Shown: positions 34,301 to 49,300 of the stretch, piece by piece | Layout of the letters: every line of letters begins with the position of its first letter | How positions within the stretch are numbered: the stretch's first letter is position 1 | Assembly (NCBI RefSeq): GCF_014633365.1 | Contig: NW_026267112.1 | Location: 1-64,000, forward strand | Direction: 5' to 3' | Source of the DNA: Diospyros lotus | Lineage: Eukaryota > Streptophyta > Magnoliopsida > Ericales > Ebenaceae | Length of the DNA stretch: 64,000 nt | Position numbers and translations under genes: made by a program | The notes under the pieces: model-generated | The model's input: the letters and a program-made list of their open reading frames with translations, nothing else | Databases searched by the model: none | Told to the model about the DNA's origin: nothing

Positions 34301-37300
34301 CGTCTTTCACCAAGATTTGGAATCGTCAAAAGCAATTAAGTCAATTTTGAGATATCGTTGATTGAACAAAGTTGACGCTTTCTTCTTTCAAGAGTTGTAC
34401 AATGGACCCATGGCTAAAACTCAAGTTTTCTAAACTTCCCGAAATCCAAAATTGAACTTTCTTTAGCGTAATTAGTTTATCAAAATGTCGTCTTTCACCA
34501 AGATTTGGAATCGTCAAAAGCAATTAAGTCAATTTTGAGATATCGTTGATTGAACAAAGTTGACGCTTTCTTCTTTCAAGAGTTGTACAATGGACCCATG
34601 GCTAAAACACAAGTTTTCTAAACTTCCCGAAATCCAAAATTGAACTTTCTTTAGCGTAATTAGTTTATCAAAATGTCGTCTTTCACCAAGATTTGGAATC
34701 GTCAAAAGCAATTAAGTCAATTTTGAGATATCGTTGATTGAACAAAGTTGACGCTTTCTTCTTTCAAGAGTTGTACAATGGACCCATGGCTAAAACTCAA
34801 GTTTTCTAAACTTCCCGAAATCCAAAATTGAACTTTCTTTAGCGTAATTAGTTTATCAAAATGTCGTCTTTCACCAAGATTTGGAATCGTCAAAAGCAAT
34901 TAAGTCAATTTTGAGATATCGTTGATTGAACAAAGTTGACGCTTTCTTCTTTCAAGAGTTGTACAATGGACCCATGGCTAAAACTCAAGTTTTCTAAACT
35001 TCCCGAAATCCAAAATTAAACTTTCTTTAGCGTAATTAGTTTATCAAAATGTCGTCTTTCACCAAGATTTGGAATCGTCAAAAGCAATTAAGTCAATTTT
35101 GAGATATCGTTGATTGAACAAAGTTGACGCTTTCTTCTTTCAAGAGTTGTACAATGGACCCATGGCTAAAACTCAAGTTTTCTAAACTTCCCGAAATCCA
35201 AAATTGAACTTTCTTTAGCGTAATTAGTTTATCAAAATGTCGTCTTTCACCAAGATTTGGAATCGTCAAAAGCAATTAAGTCAATTTTGAGATATCGTTG
35301 ATTGAACAAAGTTGACGCTTTCTTCTTTCAAGAGTTGTACAATGGACCCATGGCTAAAACTCAAGTTTTCTAAACTTCCCGAAATCCAAAATTGAACTTT
35401 CTTTAGCGTAATTAGTTTATCAAAATGTCGTCTTTCACCAAGATTTGGAATCGTCAAAAGCAATTAAGTCAATTTTGAGATATCGTTGATTGAACAAAGT
35501 TGACGCTTTCTTCTTTCAAGAGTTGTACAATGGACCCATGGCTAAAACTCAAGTTTTCTAAACTTCCCGAAATCCAAAATTAAACTTTCTTTAGCGTAAT
35601 TAGTTTATCAAAATGTCGTCTTTCACCAAGATTTGGAATCGTCAAAAGCAATTAAGTCAATTTTGAGATATCGTTGATTGAACAAAGTTGACGCTTTCTT
35701 CTTTCAAGAGTTGTACAATGGACCCATGGCTAAAACTCAAGTTTTCTAAACTTCCCGAAATCCAAAATTGAACTTTCTTTAGCGTAATTAGTTTATCAAA
35801 ATGTCGTCTTTCACCAAGATTTGGAATCGTCAAAAGCAATTAAGTCAATTTTGAGATATCGTTGATTGAACAAAGTTGACGCTTTCTTCTTTCAAGAGTT
35901 GTACAATGGACCCATGGCTAAAACTCAAGTTTTCTAAACTTCCCGAAATCCAAAATTAAACTTTCTTTAGCGTAATTAGTTTATCAAAATGTCGTCTTTC
36001 ACCAAGATTTGGAATCGTCAAAAGCAATTAAGTCAATTTTGAGATATCGTTGATTGAACAAAGTTGACGCTTTCTTCTTTCAAGAGTTGTACAATGGACC
36101 CATGGCTAAAACTCAAGTTTTCTAAACTTCCCGAAATCCAAAATTAAACTTTCTTTAGCGTAATTAGTTTATCAAAATGTCGTCTTTCACCAAGATTTGG
36201 AATCGTCAAAAGCAATTAAGTCAATTTTGAGATATCGTTGATTGAACAAAGTTGACGCTTTCTTCTTTCAAGAGTTGTACAATGGACCCATGGCTAAAAC
36301 TCAAGTTTTCTAAACTTCCCGAAATCCAAAATTAAACTTTCTTTAGCGTAATTAGTTTATCAAAATGTCGTCTTTCACCAAGATTTGGAATCGTCAAAAG
36401 CAATTAAGTCAATTTTGAGATATCGTTGATTGAACAAAGTTGACGCTTTCTTCTTTCAAGAGTTGTACAATGGACCCATGGCTAAAACTCAAGTTTTCTA
36501 AACTTCCCGAAATCCAAAATTAAACTTTCTTTAGCGTAATTAGTTTATCAAAATGTCGTCTTTCACCAAGATTTGGAATCGTCAAAAGCAATTAAGTCAA
36601 TTTTGAGATATCGTTGATTGAACAAAGTTGACGCTTTCTTCTTTCAAGAGTTGTACAATGGACCCATGGCTAAAACTCAAGTTTTCTAAACTTCCCGAAA
36701 TCCAAAATTAAACTTTCTTTAGCGTAATTAGTTTATCAAAATGTCGTCTTTCACCAAGATTTGGAATCGTCAAAAGCAATTAAGTCAATTTTGAGATATC
36801 GTTGATTGAACAAAGTTGACGCTTTCTTCTTTCAAGAGTTGTACAATGGACCCATGGCTAAAACTCAAGTTTTCTAAACTTCCCGAAATCCAAAATTAAA
36901 CTTTCTTTAGCGTAATTAGTTTATCAAAATGTCGTCTTTCACCAAGATTTGGAATCGTCAAAAGCAATTAAGTCAATTTTGAGATATCGTTGATTGAACA
37001 AAGTTGACGCTTTCTTCTTTCAAGAGTTGTACAATGGACCCATGGCTAAAACTCAAGTTTTCTAAACTTCCCGAAATCCAAAATTAAACTTTCTTTAGCG
37101 TAATTAGTTTATCAAAATGTCGTCTTTCACCAAGATTTGGAATCGTCAAAAGCAATTAAGTCAATTTTGAGATATCGTTGATTGAACAAAGTTGACGCTT
37201 TCTTCTTTCAAGAGTTGTACAATGGACCCATGGCTAAAACTCAAGTTTTCTAAACTTCCCGAAATCCAAAATTAAACTTTCTTTAGCGTAATTAGTTTAT

Positions 37301-40300
37301 CAAAATGTCGTCTTTCACCAAGATTTGGAATCGTCAAAAGCAATTAAGTCAATTTTGAGATATCGTTGATTGAACAAAGTTGACGCTTTCTTCTTTCAAG
37401 AGTTGTACAATGGACCCATGGCTAAAACTCAAGTTTTCTAAACTTCCCGAAATCCAAAATTAAACTTTCTTTAGCGTAATTAGTTTATCAAAATGTCGTC
37501 TTTCACCAAGATTTGGAATCGTCAAAAGCAATTAAGTCAATTTTGAGATATCGTTGATTGAACAAAGTTGACGCTTTCTTCTTTCAAGAGTTGTACAATG
37601 GACCCATGGCTAAAACTCAAGTTTTCTAAACTTCCCGAAATCCAAAATTAAACTTTCTTTAGCGTAATTAGTTTATCAAAATGTCGTCTTTCACCAAGAT
37701 TTGGAATCGTCAAAAGCAATTAAGTCAATTTTGAGATATCGTTGATTGAACAAAGTTGACGCTTTCTTCTTTCAAGAGTTGTACAATGGACCCATGGCTA
37801 AAACTCAAGTTTTCTAAACTTCCCGAAATCCAAAATTGAACTTTCTTTAGCGTAATTAGTTTATCAAAATGTCGTCTTTCACCAAGATTTGGAATCGTCA
37901 AAAGCAATTAAGTCAATTTTGAGATATCGTTGATTGAACAAAGTTGACGCTTTCTTCTTTCAAGAGTTGTACAATGGACCCATGGCTAAAACTCAAGTTT
38001 TCTAAACTTCCCGAAATCCAAAATTAAACTTTCTTTAGCGTAATTAGTTTATCAAAATGTCGTCTTTCACCAAGATTTGGAATCGTCAAAAGCAATTAAG
38101 TCAATTTTGAGATATCGTTGATTGAACAAAGTTGACGCTTTCTTCTTTCAAGAGTTGTACAATGGACCCATGGCTAAAACTCAAGTTTTCTAAACTTCCC
38201 GAAATCCAAAATTAAACTTTCTTTAGCGTAATTAGTTTATCAAAATGTCGTCTTTCACCAAGATTTGGAATCGTCAAAAGCAATTAAGTCAATTTTGAGA
38301 TATCGTTGATTGAACAAAGTTGACGCTTTCTTCTTTCAAGAGTTGTACAATGGACCCATGGCTAAAACTCAAGTTTTCTAAACTTCCCGAAATCCAAAAT
38401 TAAACTTTCTTTAGCGTAATTAGTTTATCAAAATGTCGTCTTTCACCAAGATTTGGAATCGTCAAAAGCAATTAAGTCAATTTTGAGATATCGTTGATTG
38501 AACAAAGTTGACGCTTTCTTCTTTCAAGAGTTGTACAATGGACCCATGGCTAAAACTCAAGTTTTCTAAACTTCCCGAAATCCAAAATTGAACTTTCTTT
38601 AGCGTAATTAGTTTATCAAAATGTCGTCTTTCACCAAGATTTGGAATCGTCAAAAGCAATTAAGTCAATTTTGAGATATCGTTGATTGAACAAAGTTGAC
38701 GCTTTCTTCTTTCAAGAGTTGTACAATGGACCCATGGCTAAAACTCAAGTTTTCTAAACTTCCCGAAATCCAAAATTGAACTTTCTTTAGCGTAATTAGT
38801 TTATCAAAATGTCGTCTTTCACCAAGATTTGGAATCGTCAAAAGCAATTAAGTCAATTTTGAGATATCGTTGATTGAACAAAGTTGACGCTTTCTTCTTT
38901 CAAGAGTTGTACAATGGACCCATGGCTAAAACTCAAGTTTTCTAAACTTCCCGAAATCCAAAATTAAACTTTCTTTAGCGTAATTAGTTTATCAAAATGT
39001 CGTCTTTCACCAAGATTTGGAATCGTCAAAAGCAATTAAGTCAATTTTGAGATATCGTTGATTGAACAAAGTTGACGCTTTCTTCTTTCAAGAGTTGTAC
39101 AATGGACCCATGGCTAAAACTCAAGTTTTCTAAACTTCCCGAAATCCAAAATTAAACTTTCTTTAGCGTAATTAGTTTATCAAAATGTCGTCTTTCACCA
39201 AGATTTGGAATCGTCAAAAGCAATTAAGTCAATTTTGAGATATCGTTGATTGAACAAAGTTGACGCTTTCTTCTTTCAAGAGTTGTACAATGGACCCATG
39301 GCTAAAACTCAAGTTTTCTAAACTTCCCGAAATCCAAAATTAAACTTTCTTTAGCGTAATTAGTTTATCAAAATGTCGTCTTTCACCAAGATTTGGAATC
39401 GTCAAAAGCAATTAAGTCAATTTTGAGATATCGTTGATTGAACAAAGTTGACGCTTTCTTCTTTCAAGAGTTGTACAATGGACCCATGGCTAAAACTCAA
39501 GTTTTCTAAACTTCCCGAAATCCAAAATTAAACTTTCTTTAGCGTAATTAGTTTATCAAAATGTCGTCTTTCACCAAGATTTGGAATCGTCAAAAGCAAT
39601 TAAGTCAATTTTGAGATATCGTTGATTGAACAAAGTTGACGCTTTCTTCTTTCAAGAGTTGTACAATGGACCCATGGCTAAAACTCAAGTTTTCTAAACT
39701 TCCCGAAATCCAAAATTAAACTTTCTTTAGCGTAATTAGTTTATCAAAATGTCGTCTTTCACCAAGATTTGGAATCGTCAAAAGCAATTAAGTCAATTTT
39801 GAGATATCGTTGATTGAACAAAGTTGACGCTTTCTTCTTTCAAGAGTTGTACAATGGACCCATGGCTAAAACTCAAGTTTTCTAAACTTCCCGAAATCCA
39901 AAATTAAACTTTCTTTAGCGTAATTAGTTTATCAAAATGTCGTCTTTCACCAAGATTTGGAATCGTCAAAAGCAATTAAGTCAATTTTGAGATATCGTTG
40001 ATTGAACAAAGTTGACGCTTTCTTCTTTCAAGAGTTGTACAATGGACCCATGGCTAAAACTCAAGTTTTCTAAACTTCCCGAAATCCAAAATTAAACTTT
40101 CTTTAGCGTAATTAGTTTATCAAAATGTCGTCTTTCACCAAGATTTGGAATCGTCAAAAGCAATTAAGTCAATTTTGAGATATCGTTGATTGAACAAAGT
40201 TGACGCTTTCTTCTTTCAAGAGTTGTACAATGGACCCATGGCTAAAACTCAAGTTTTCTAAACTTCCCGAAATCCAAAATTAAACTTTCTTTAGCGTAAT

Positions 40301-43300
40301 TAGTTTATCAAAATGTCGTCTTTCACCAAGATTTGGAATCGTCAAAAGCAATTAAGTCAATTTTGAGATATCGTTGATTGAACAAAGTTGACGCTTTCTT
40401 CTTTCAAGAGTTGTACAATGGACCCATGGCTAAAACTCAAGTTTTCTAAACTTCCCGAAATCCAAAATTAAACTTTCTTTAGCGTAATTAGTTTATCAAA
40501 ATGTCGTCTTTCACCAAGATTTGGAATCGTCAAAAGCAATTAAGTCAATTTTGAGATATCGTTGATTGAACAAAGTTGACGCTTTCTTCTTTCAAGAGTT
40601 GTACAATGGACCCATGGCTAAAACTCAAGTTTTCTAAACTTCCCGAAATCCAAAATTGAACTTTCTTTAGCGTAATTAGTTTATCAAAATGTCGTCTTTC
40701 ACCAAGATTTGGAATCGTCAAAAGCAATTAAGTCAATTTTGAGATATCGTTGATTGAACAAAGTTGACGCTTTCTTCTTTCAAGAGTTGTACAATGGACC
40801 CATGGCTAAAACTCAAGTTTTCTAAACTTCCCGAAATCCAAAATTAAACTTTCTTTAGCGTAATTAGTTTATCAAAATGTCGTCTTTCACCAAGATTTGG
40901 AATCGTCAAAAGCAATTAAGTCAATTTTGAGATATCGTTGATTGAACAAAGTTGACGCTTTCTTCTTTCAAGAGTTGTACAATGGACCCATGGCTAAAAC
41001 TCAAGTTTTCTAAACTTCCCGAAATCCAAAATTAAACTTTCTTTAGCGTAATTAGTTTATCAAAATGTCGTCTTTCACCAAGATTTGGAATCGTCAAAAG
41101 CAATTAAGTCAATTTTGAGATATCGTTGATTGAACAAAGTTGACGCTTTCTTCTTTCAAGAGTTGTACAATGGACCCATGGCTAAAACTCAAGTTTTCTA
41201 AACTTCCCGAAATCCAAAATTAAACTTTCTTTAGCGTAATTAGTTTATCAAAATGTCGTCTTTCACCAAGATTTGGAATCGTCAAAAGCAATTAAGTCAA
41301 TTTTGAGATATCGTTGATTGAACAAAGTTGACGCTTTCTTCTTTCAAGAGTTGTACAATGGACCCATGGCTAAAACTCAAGTTTTCTAAACTTCCCGAAA
41401 TCCAAAATTAAACTTTCTTTAGCGTAATTAGTTTATCAAAATGTCGTCTTTCACCAAGATTTGGAATCGTCAAAAGCAATTAAGTCAATTTTGAGATATC
41501 GTTGATTGAACAAAGTTGACGCTTTCTTCTTTCAAGAGTTGTACAATGGACCCATGGCTAAAACTCAAGTTTTCTAAACTTCCCGAAATCCAAAATTAAA
41601 CTTTCTTTAGCGTAATTAGTTTATCAAAATGTCGTCTTTCACCAAGATTTGGAATCGTCAAAAGCAATTAAGTCAATTTTGAGATATCGTTGATTGAACA
41701 AAGTTGACGCTTTCTTCTTTCAAGAGTTGTACAATGGACCCATGGCTAAAACTCAAGTTTTCTAAACTTCCCGAAATCCAAAATTAAACTTTCTTTAGCG
41801 TAATTAGTTTATCAAAATGTCGTCTTTCACCAAGATTTGGAATCGTCAAAAGCAATTAAGTCAATTTTGAGATATCGTTGATTGAACAAAGTTGACGCTT
41901 TCTTCTTTCAAGAGTTGTACAATGGACCCATGGCTAAAACTCAAGTTTTCTAAACTTCCCGAAATCCAAAATTAAACTTTCTTTAGCGTAATTAGTTTAT
42001 CAAAATGTCGTCTTTCACCAAGATTTGGAATCGTCAAAAGCAATTAAGTCAATTTTGAGATATCGTTGATTGAACAAAGTTGACGCTTTCTTCTTTCAAG
42101 AGTTGTACAATGGACCCATGGCTAAAACTCAAGTTTTCTAAACTTCCCGAAATCCAAAATTAAACTTTCTTTAGCGTAATTAGTTTATCAAAATGTCGTC
42201 TTTCACCAAGATTTGGAATCGTCAAAAGCAATTAAGTCAATTTTGAGATATCGTTGATTGAACAAAGTTGACGCTTTCTTCTTTCAAGAGTTGTACAATG
42301 GACCCATGGCTAAAACTCAAGTTTTCTAAACTTCCCGAAATCCAAAATTAAACTTTCTTTAGCGTAATTAGTTTATCAAAATGTCGTCTTTCACCAAGAT
42401 TTGGAATCGTCAAAAGCAATTAAGTCAATTTTGAGATATCGTTGATTGAACAAAGTTGACGCTTTCTTCTTTCAAGAGTTGTACAATGGACCCATGGCTA
42501 AAACTCAAGTTTTCTAAACTTCCCGAAATCCAAAATTAAACTTTCTTTAGCGTAATTAGTTTATCAAAATGTCGTCTTTCACCAAGATTTGGAATCGTCA
42601 AAAGCAATTAAGTCAATTTTGAGATATCGTTGATTGAACAAAGTTGACGCTTTCTTCTTTCAAGAGTTGTACAATGGACCCATGGCTAAAACTCAAGTTT
42701 TCTAAACTTCCCGAAATCCAAAATTAAACTTTCTTTAGCGTAATTAGTTTATCAAAATGTCGTCTTTCACCAAGATTTGGAATCGTCAAAAGCAATTAAG
42801 TCAATTTTGAGATATCGTTGATTGAACAAAGTTGACGCTTTCTTCTTTCAAGAGTTGTACAATGGACCCATGGCTAAAACTCAAGTTTTCTAAACTTCCC
42901 GAAATCCAAAATTAAACTTTCTTTAGCGTAATTAGTTTATCAAAATGTCGTCTTTCACCAAGATTTGGAATCGTCAAAAGCAATTAAGTCAATTTTGAGA
43001 TATCGTTGATTGAACAAAGTTGACGCTTTCTTCTTTCAAGAGTTGTACAATGGACCCATGGCTAAAACTCAAGTTTTCTAAACTTCCCGAAATCCAAAAT
43101 TAAACTTTCTTTAGCGTAATTAGTTTATCAAAATGTCGTCTTTCACCAAGATTTGGAATCGTCAAAAGCAATTAAGTCAATTTTGAGATATCGTTGATTG
43201 AACAAAGTTGACGCTTTCTTCTTTCAAGAGTTGTACAATGGACCCATGGCTAAAACTCAAGTTTTCTAAACTTCCCGAAATCCAAAATTAAACTTTCTTT

Positions 43301-46300
43301 AGCGTAATTAGTTTATCAAAATGTCGTCTTTCACCAAGATTTGGAATCGTCAAAAGCAATTAAGTCAATTTTGAGATATCGTTGATTGAACAAAGTTGAC
43401 GCTTTCTTCTTTCAAGAGTTGTACAATGGACCCATGGCTAAAACTCAAGTTTTCTAAACTTCCCGAAATCCAAAATTGAACTTTCTTTAGCGTAATTAGT
43501 TTATCAAAATGTCGTCTTTCACCAAGATTTGGAATCGTCAAAAGCAATTAAGTCAATTTTGAGATATCGTTGATTGAACAAAGTTGACGCTTTCTTCTTT
43601 CAAGAGTTGTACAATGGACCCATGGCTAAAACTCAAGTTTTCTAAACTTCCCGAAATCCAAAATTGAACTTTCTTTAGCGTAATTAGTTTATCAAAATGT
43701 CGTCTTTCACCAAGATTTGGAATCGTCAAAAGCAATTAAGTCAATTTTGAGATATCGTTGATTGAACAAAGTTGACGCTTTCTTCTTTCAAGAGTTGTAC
43801 AATGGACCCATGGCTAAAACTCAAGTTTTCTAAACTTCCCGAAATCCAAAATTAAACTTTCTTTAGCGTAATTAGTTTATCAAAATGTCGTCTTTCACCA
43901 AGATTTGGAATCGTCAAAAGCAATTAAGTCAATTTTGAGATATCGTTGATTGAACAAAGTTGACGCTTTCTTCTTTCAAGAGTTGTACAATGGACCCATG
44001 GCTAAAACTCAAGTTTTCTAAACTTCCCGAAATCCAAAATTAACTTTCTTTAGCGTAATTAGTTTATCAAAATGTCGTCTTTCACCAAGATTTGGAATCG
44101 TCAAAAGCAATTAAGTCAATTTTGAGATATCGTTGATTGAACAAAGTTGACGCTTTCTTCTTTCAAGAGTTGTACAATGGACCCATGGCTAAAACTCAAG
44201 TTTTCTAAACTTCCCGAAATCCAAAATTAAACTTTCTTTAGCGTAATTAGTTTATCAAAATGTCGTCTTTCACCAAGATTTGGAATCGTCAAAAGCAATT
44301 AAGTCAATTTTGAGATATCGTTGATTGAACAAAGTTGACGCTTTCTTCTTTCAAGAGTTGTACAATGGACCCATGGCTAAAACTCAAGTTTTCTAAACTT
44401 CCCGAAATCCAAAATTAAACTTTCTTTAGCGTAATTAGTTTATCAAAATGTCGTCTTTCACCAAGATTTGGAATCGTCAAAAGCAATTAAGTCAATTTTG
44501 AGATATCGTTGATTGAACAAAGTTGACGCTTTCTTCTTTCAAGAGTTGTACAATGGACCCATGGCTAAAACTCAAGTTTTCTAAACTTCCCGAAATCCAA
44601 AATTAAACTTTCTTTAGCGTAATTAGTTTATCAAAATGTCGTCTTTCACCAAGATTTGGAATCGTCAAAAGCAATTAAGTCAATTTTGAGATATCGTTGA
44701 TTGAACAAAGTTGACGCTTTCTTCTTTCAAGAGTTGTACAATGGACCCATGGCTAAAACTCAAGTTTTCTAAACTTCCCGAAATCCAAAATTAAACTTTC
44801 TTTAGCGTAATTAGTTTATCAAAATGTCGTCTTTCACCAAGATTTGGAATCGTCAAAAGCAATTAAGTCAATTTTGAGATATCGTTGATTGAACAAAGTT
44901 GACGCTTTCTTCTTTCAAGAGTTGTACAATGGACCCATGGCTAAAACTCAAGTTTTCTAAACTTCCCGAAATCCAAAATTAAACTTTCTTTAGCGTAATT
45001 AGTTTATCAAAATGTCGTCTTTCACCAAGATTTGGAATCGTCAAAAGCAATTAAGTCAATTTTGAGATATCGTTGATTGAACAAAGTTGACGCTTTCTTC
45101 TTTCAAGAGTTGTACAATGGACCCATGGCTAAAACTCAAGTTTTCTAAACTTCCCGAAATCCAAAATTAAACTTTCTTTAGCGTAATTAGTTTATCAAAA
45201 TGTCGTCTTTCACCAAGATTTGGAATCGTCAAAAGCAATTAAGTCAATTTTGAGATATCGTTGATTGAACAAAGTTGACGCTTTCTTCTTTCAAGAGTTG
45301 TACAATGGACCCATGGCTAAAACTCAAGTTTTCTAAACTTCCCGAAATCCAAAATTAAACTTTCTTTAGCGTAATTAGTTTATCAAAATGTCGTCTTTCA
45401 CCAAGATTTGGAATCGTCAAAAGCAATTAAGTCAATTTTGAGATATCGTTGATTGAACAAAGTTGACGCTTTCTTCTTTCAAGAGTTGTACAATGGACCC
45501 ATGGCTAAAACTCAAGTTTTCTAAACTTCCCGAAATCCAAAATTAAACTTTCTTTAGCGTAATTAGTTTATCAAAATGTCGTCTTTCACCAAGATTTGGA
45601 ATCGTCAAAAGCAATTAAGTCAATTTTGAGATATCGTTGATTGAACAAAGTTGACGCTTTCTTCTTTCAAGAGTTGTACAATGGACCCATGGCTAAAACT
45701 CAAGTTTTCTAAACTTCCCGAAATCCAAAATTAAACTTTCTTTAGCGTAATTAGTTTATCAAAATGTCGTCTTTCACCAAGATTTGGAATCGTCAAAAGC
45801 AATTAAGTCAATTTTGAGATATCGTTGATTGAACAAAGTTGACGCTTTCTTCTTTCAAGAGTTGTACAATGGACCCATGGCTAAAACTCAAGTTTTCTAA
45901 ACTTCCCGAAATCCAAAATTAAACTTTCTTTAGCGTAATTAGTTTATCAAAATGTCGTCTTTCACCAAGATTTGGAATCGTCAAAAGCAATTAAGTCAAT
46001 TTTGAGATATCGTTGATTGAACAAAGTTGACGCTTTCTTCTTTCAAGAGTTGTACAATGGACCCATGGCTAAAACTCAAGTTTTCTAAACTTCCCGAAAT
46101 CCAAAATTAAACTTTCTTTAGCGTAATTAGTTTATCAAAATGTCGTCTTTCACCAAGATTTGGAATCGTCAAAAGCAATTAAGTCAATTTTGAGATATCG
46201 TTGATTGAACAAAGTTGACGCTTTCTTCTTTCAAGAGTTGTACAATGGACCCATGGCTAAAACTCAAGTTTTCTAAACTTCCCGAAATCCAAAATTAAAC

Positions 46301-49300
46301 TTTCTTTAGCGTAATTAGTTTATCAAAATGTCGTCTTTCACCAAGATTTGGAATCGTCAAAAGCAATTAAGTCAATTTTGAGATATCGTTGATTGAACAA
46401 AGTTGACGCTTTCTTCTTTCAAGAGTTGTACAATGGACCCATGGCTAAAACTCAAGTTTTCTAAACTTCCCGAAATCCAAAATTAAACTTTCTTTAGCGT
46501 AATTAGTTTATCAAAATGTCGTCTTTCACCAAGATTTGGAATCGTCAAAAGCAATTAAGTCAATTTTGAGATATCGTTGATTGAACAAAGTTGACGCTTT
46601 CTTCTTTCAAGAGTTGTACAATGGACCCATGGCTAAAACTCAAGTTTTCTAAACTTCCCGAAATCCAAAATTAAACTTTCTTTAGCGTAATTAGTTTATC
46701 AAAATGTCGTCTTTCACCAAGATTTGGAATCGTCAAAAGCAATTAAGTCAATTTTGAGATATCGTTGATTGAACAAAGTTGACGCTTTCTTCTTTCAAGA
46801 GTTGTACAATGGACCCATGGCTAAAACTCAAGTTTTCTAAACTTCCCGAAATCCAAAATTAAACTTTCTTTAGCGTAATTAGTTTATCAAAATGTCGTCT
46901 TTCACCAAGATTTGGAATCGTCAAAAGCAATTAAGTCAATTTTGAGATATCGTTGATTGAACAAAGTTGACGCTTTCTTCTTTCAAGAGTTGTACAATGG
47001 ACCCATGGCTAAAACTCAAGTTTTCTAAACTTCCCGAAATCCAAAATTAAACTTTCTTTAGCGTAATTAGTTTATCAAAATGTCGTCTTTCACCAAGATT
47101 TGGAATCGTCAAAAGCAATTAAGTCAATTTTGAGATATCGTTGATTGAACAAAGTTGACGCTTTCTTCTTTCAAGAGTTGTACAATGGACCCATGGCTAA
47201 AACTCAAGTTTTCTAAACTTCCCGAAATCCAAAATTAAACTTTCTTTAGCGTAATTAGTTTATCAAAATGTCGTCTTTCACCAAGATTTGGAATCGTCAA
47301 AAGCAATTAAGTCAATTTTGAGATATCGTTGATTGAACAAAGTTGACGCTTTCTTCTTTCAAGAGTTGTACAATGGACCCATGGCTAAAACTCAAGTTTT
47401 CTAAACTTCCCGAAATCCAAAATTAAACTTTCTTTAGCGTAATTAGTTTATCAAAATGTCGTCTTTCACCAAGATTTGGAATCGTCAAAAGCAATTAAGT
47501 CAATTTTGAGATATCGTTGATTGAACAAAGTTGACGCTTTCTTCTTTCAAGAGTTGTACAATGGACCCATGGCTAAAACTCAAGTTTTCTAAACTTCCCG
47601 AAATCCAAAATTAAACTTTCTTTAGCGTAATTAGTTTATCAAAATGTCGTCTTTCACCAAGATTTGGAATCGTCAAAAGCAATTAAGTCAATTTTGAGAT
47701 ATCGTTGATTGAACAAAGTTGACGCTTTCTTCTTTCAAGAGTTGTACAATGGACCCATGGCTAAAACTCAAGTTTTCTAAACTTCCCGAAATCCAAAATT
47801 AAACTTTCTTTAGCGTAATTAGTTTATCAAAATGTCGTCTTTCACCAAGATTTGGAATCGTCAAAAGCAATTAAGTCAATTTTGAGATATCGTTGATTGA
47901 ACAAAGTTGACGCTTTCTTCTTTCAAGAGTTGTACAATGGACCCATGGCTAAAACTCAAGTTTTCTAAACTTCCCGAAATCCAAAATTAAACTTTCTTTA
48001 GCGTAATTAGTTTATCAAAATGTCGTCTTTCACCAAGATTTGGAATCGTCAAAAGCAATTAAGTCAATTTTGAGATATCGTTGATTGAACAAAGTTGACG
48101 CTTTCTTCTTTCAAGAGTTGTACAATGGACCCATGGCTAAAACTCAAGTTTTCTAAACTTCCCGAAATCCAAAATTAAACTTTCTTTAGCGTAATTAGTT
48201 TATCAAAATGTCGTCTTTCACCAAGATTTGGAATCGTCAAAAGCAATTAAGTCAATTTTGAGATATCGTTGATTGAACAAAGTTGACGCTTTCTTCTTTC
48301 AAGAGTTGTACAATGGACCCATGGCTAAAACTCAAGTTTTCTAAACTTCCCGAAATCCAAAATTGAACTTTCTTTAGCGTAATTAGTTTATCAAAATGTC
48401 GTCTTTCACCAAGATTTGGAATCGTCAAAAGCAATTAAGTCAATTTTGAGATATCGTTGATTGAACAAAGTTGACGCTTTCTTCTTTCAAGAGTTGTACA
48501 ATGGACCCATGGCTAAAACTCAAGTTTTCTAAACTTCCCGAAATCCAAAATTAAACTTTCTTTAGCGTAATTAGTTTATCAAAATGTCGTCTTTCACCAA
48601 GATTTGGAATCGTCAAAAGCAATTAAGTCAATTTTGAGATATCGTTGATTGAACAAAGTTGACGCTTTCTTCTTTCAAGAGTTGTACAATGGACCCATGG
48701 CTAAAACTCAAGTTTTCTAAACTTCCCGAAATCCAAAATTAAACTTTCTTTAGCGTAATTAGTTTATCAAAATGTCGTCTTTCACCAAGATTTGGAATCG
48801 TCAAAAGCAATTAAGTCAATTTTGAGATATCGTTGATTGAACAAAGTTGACGCTTTCTTCTTTCAAGAGTTGTACAATGGACCCATGGCTAAAACTCAAG
48901 TTTTCTAAACTTCCCGAAATCCAAAATTAAACTTTCTTTAGCGTAATTAGTTTATCAAAATGTCGTCTTTCACCAAGATTTGGAATCGTCAAAAGCAATT
49001 AAGTCAATTTTGAGATATCGTTGATTGAACAAAGTTGACGCTTTCTTCTTTCAAGAGTTGTACAATGGACCCATGGCTAAAACTCAAGTTTTCTAAACTT
49101 CCCGAAATCCAAAATTAAACTTTCTTTAGCGTAATTAGTTTATCAAAATGTCGTCTTTCACCAAGATTTGGAATCGTCAAAAGCAATTAAGTCAATTTTG
49201 AGATATCGTTGATTGAACAAAGTTGACGCTTTCTTCTTTCAAGAGTTGTACAATGGACCCATGGCTAAAACTCAAGTTTTCTAAACTTCCCGAAATCCAA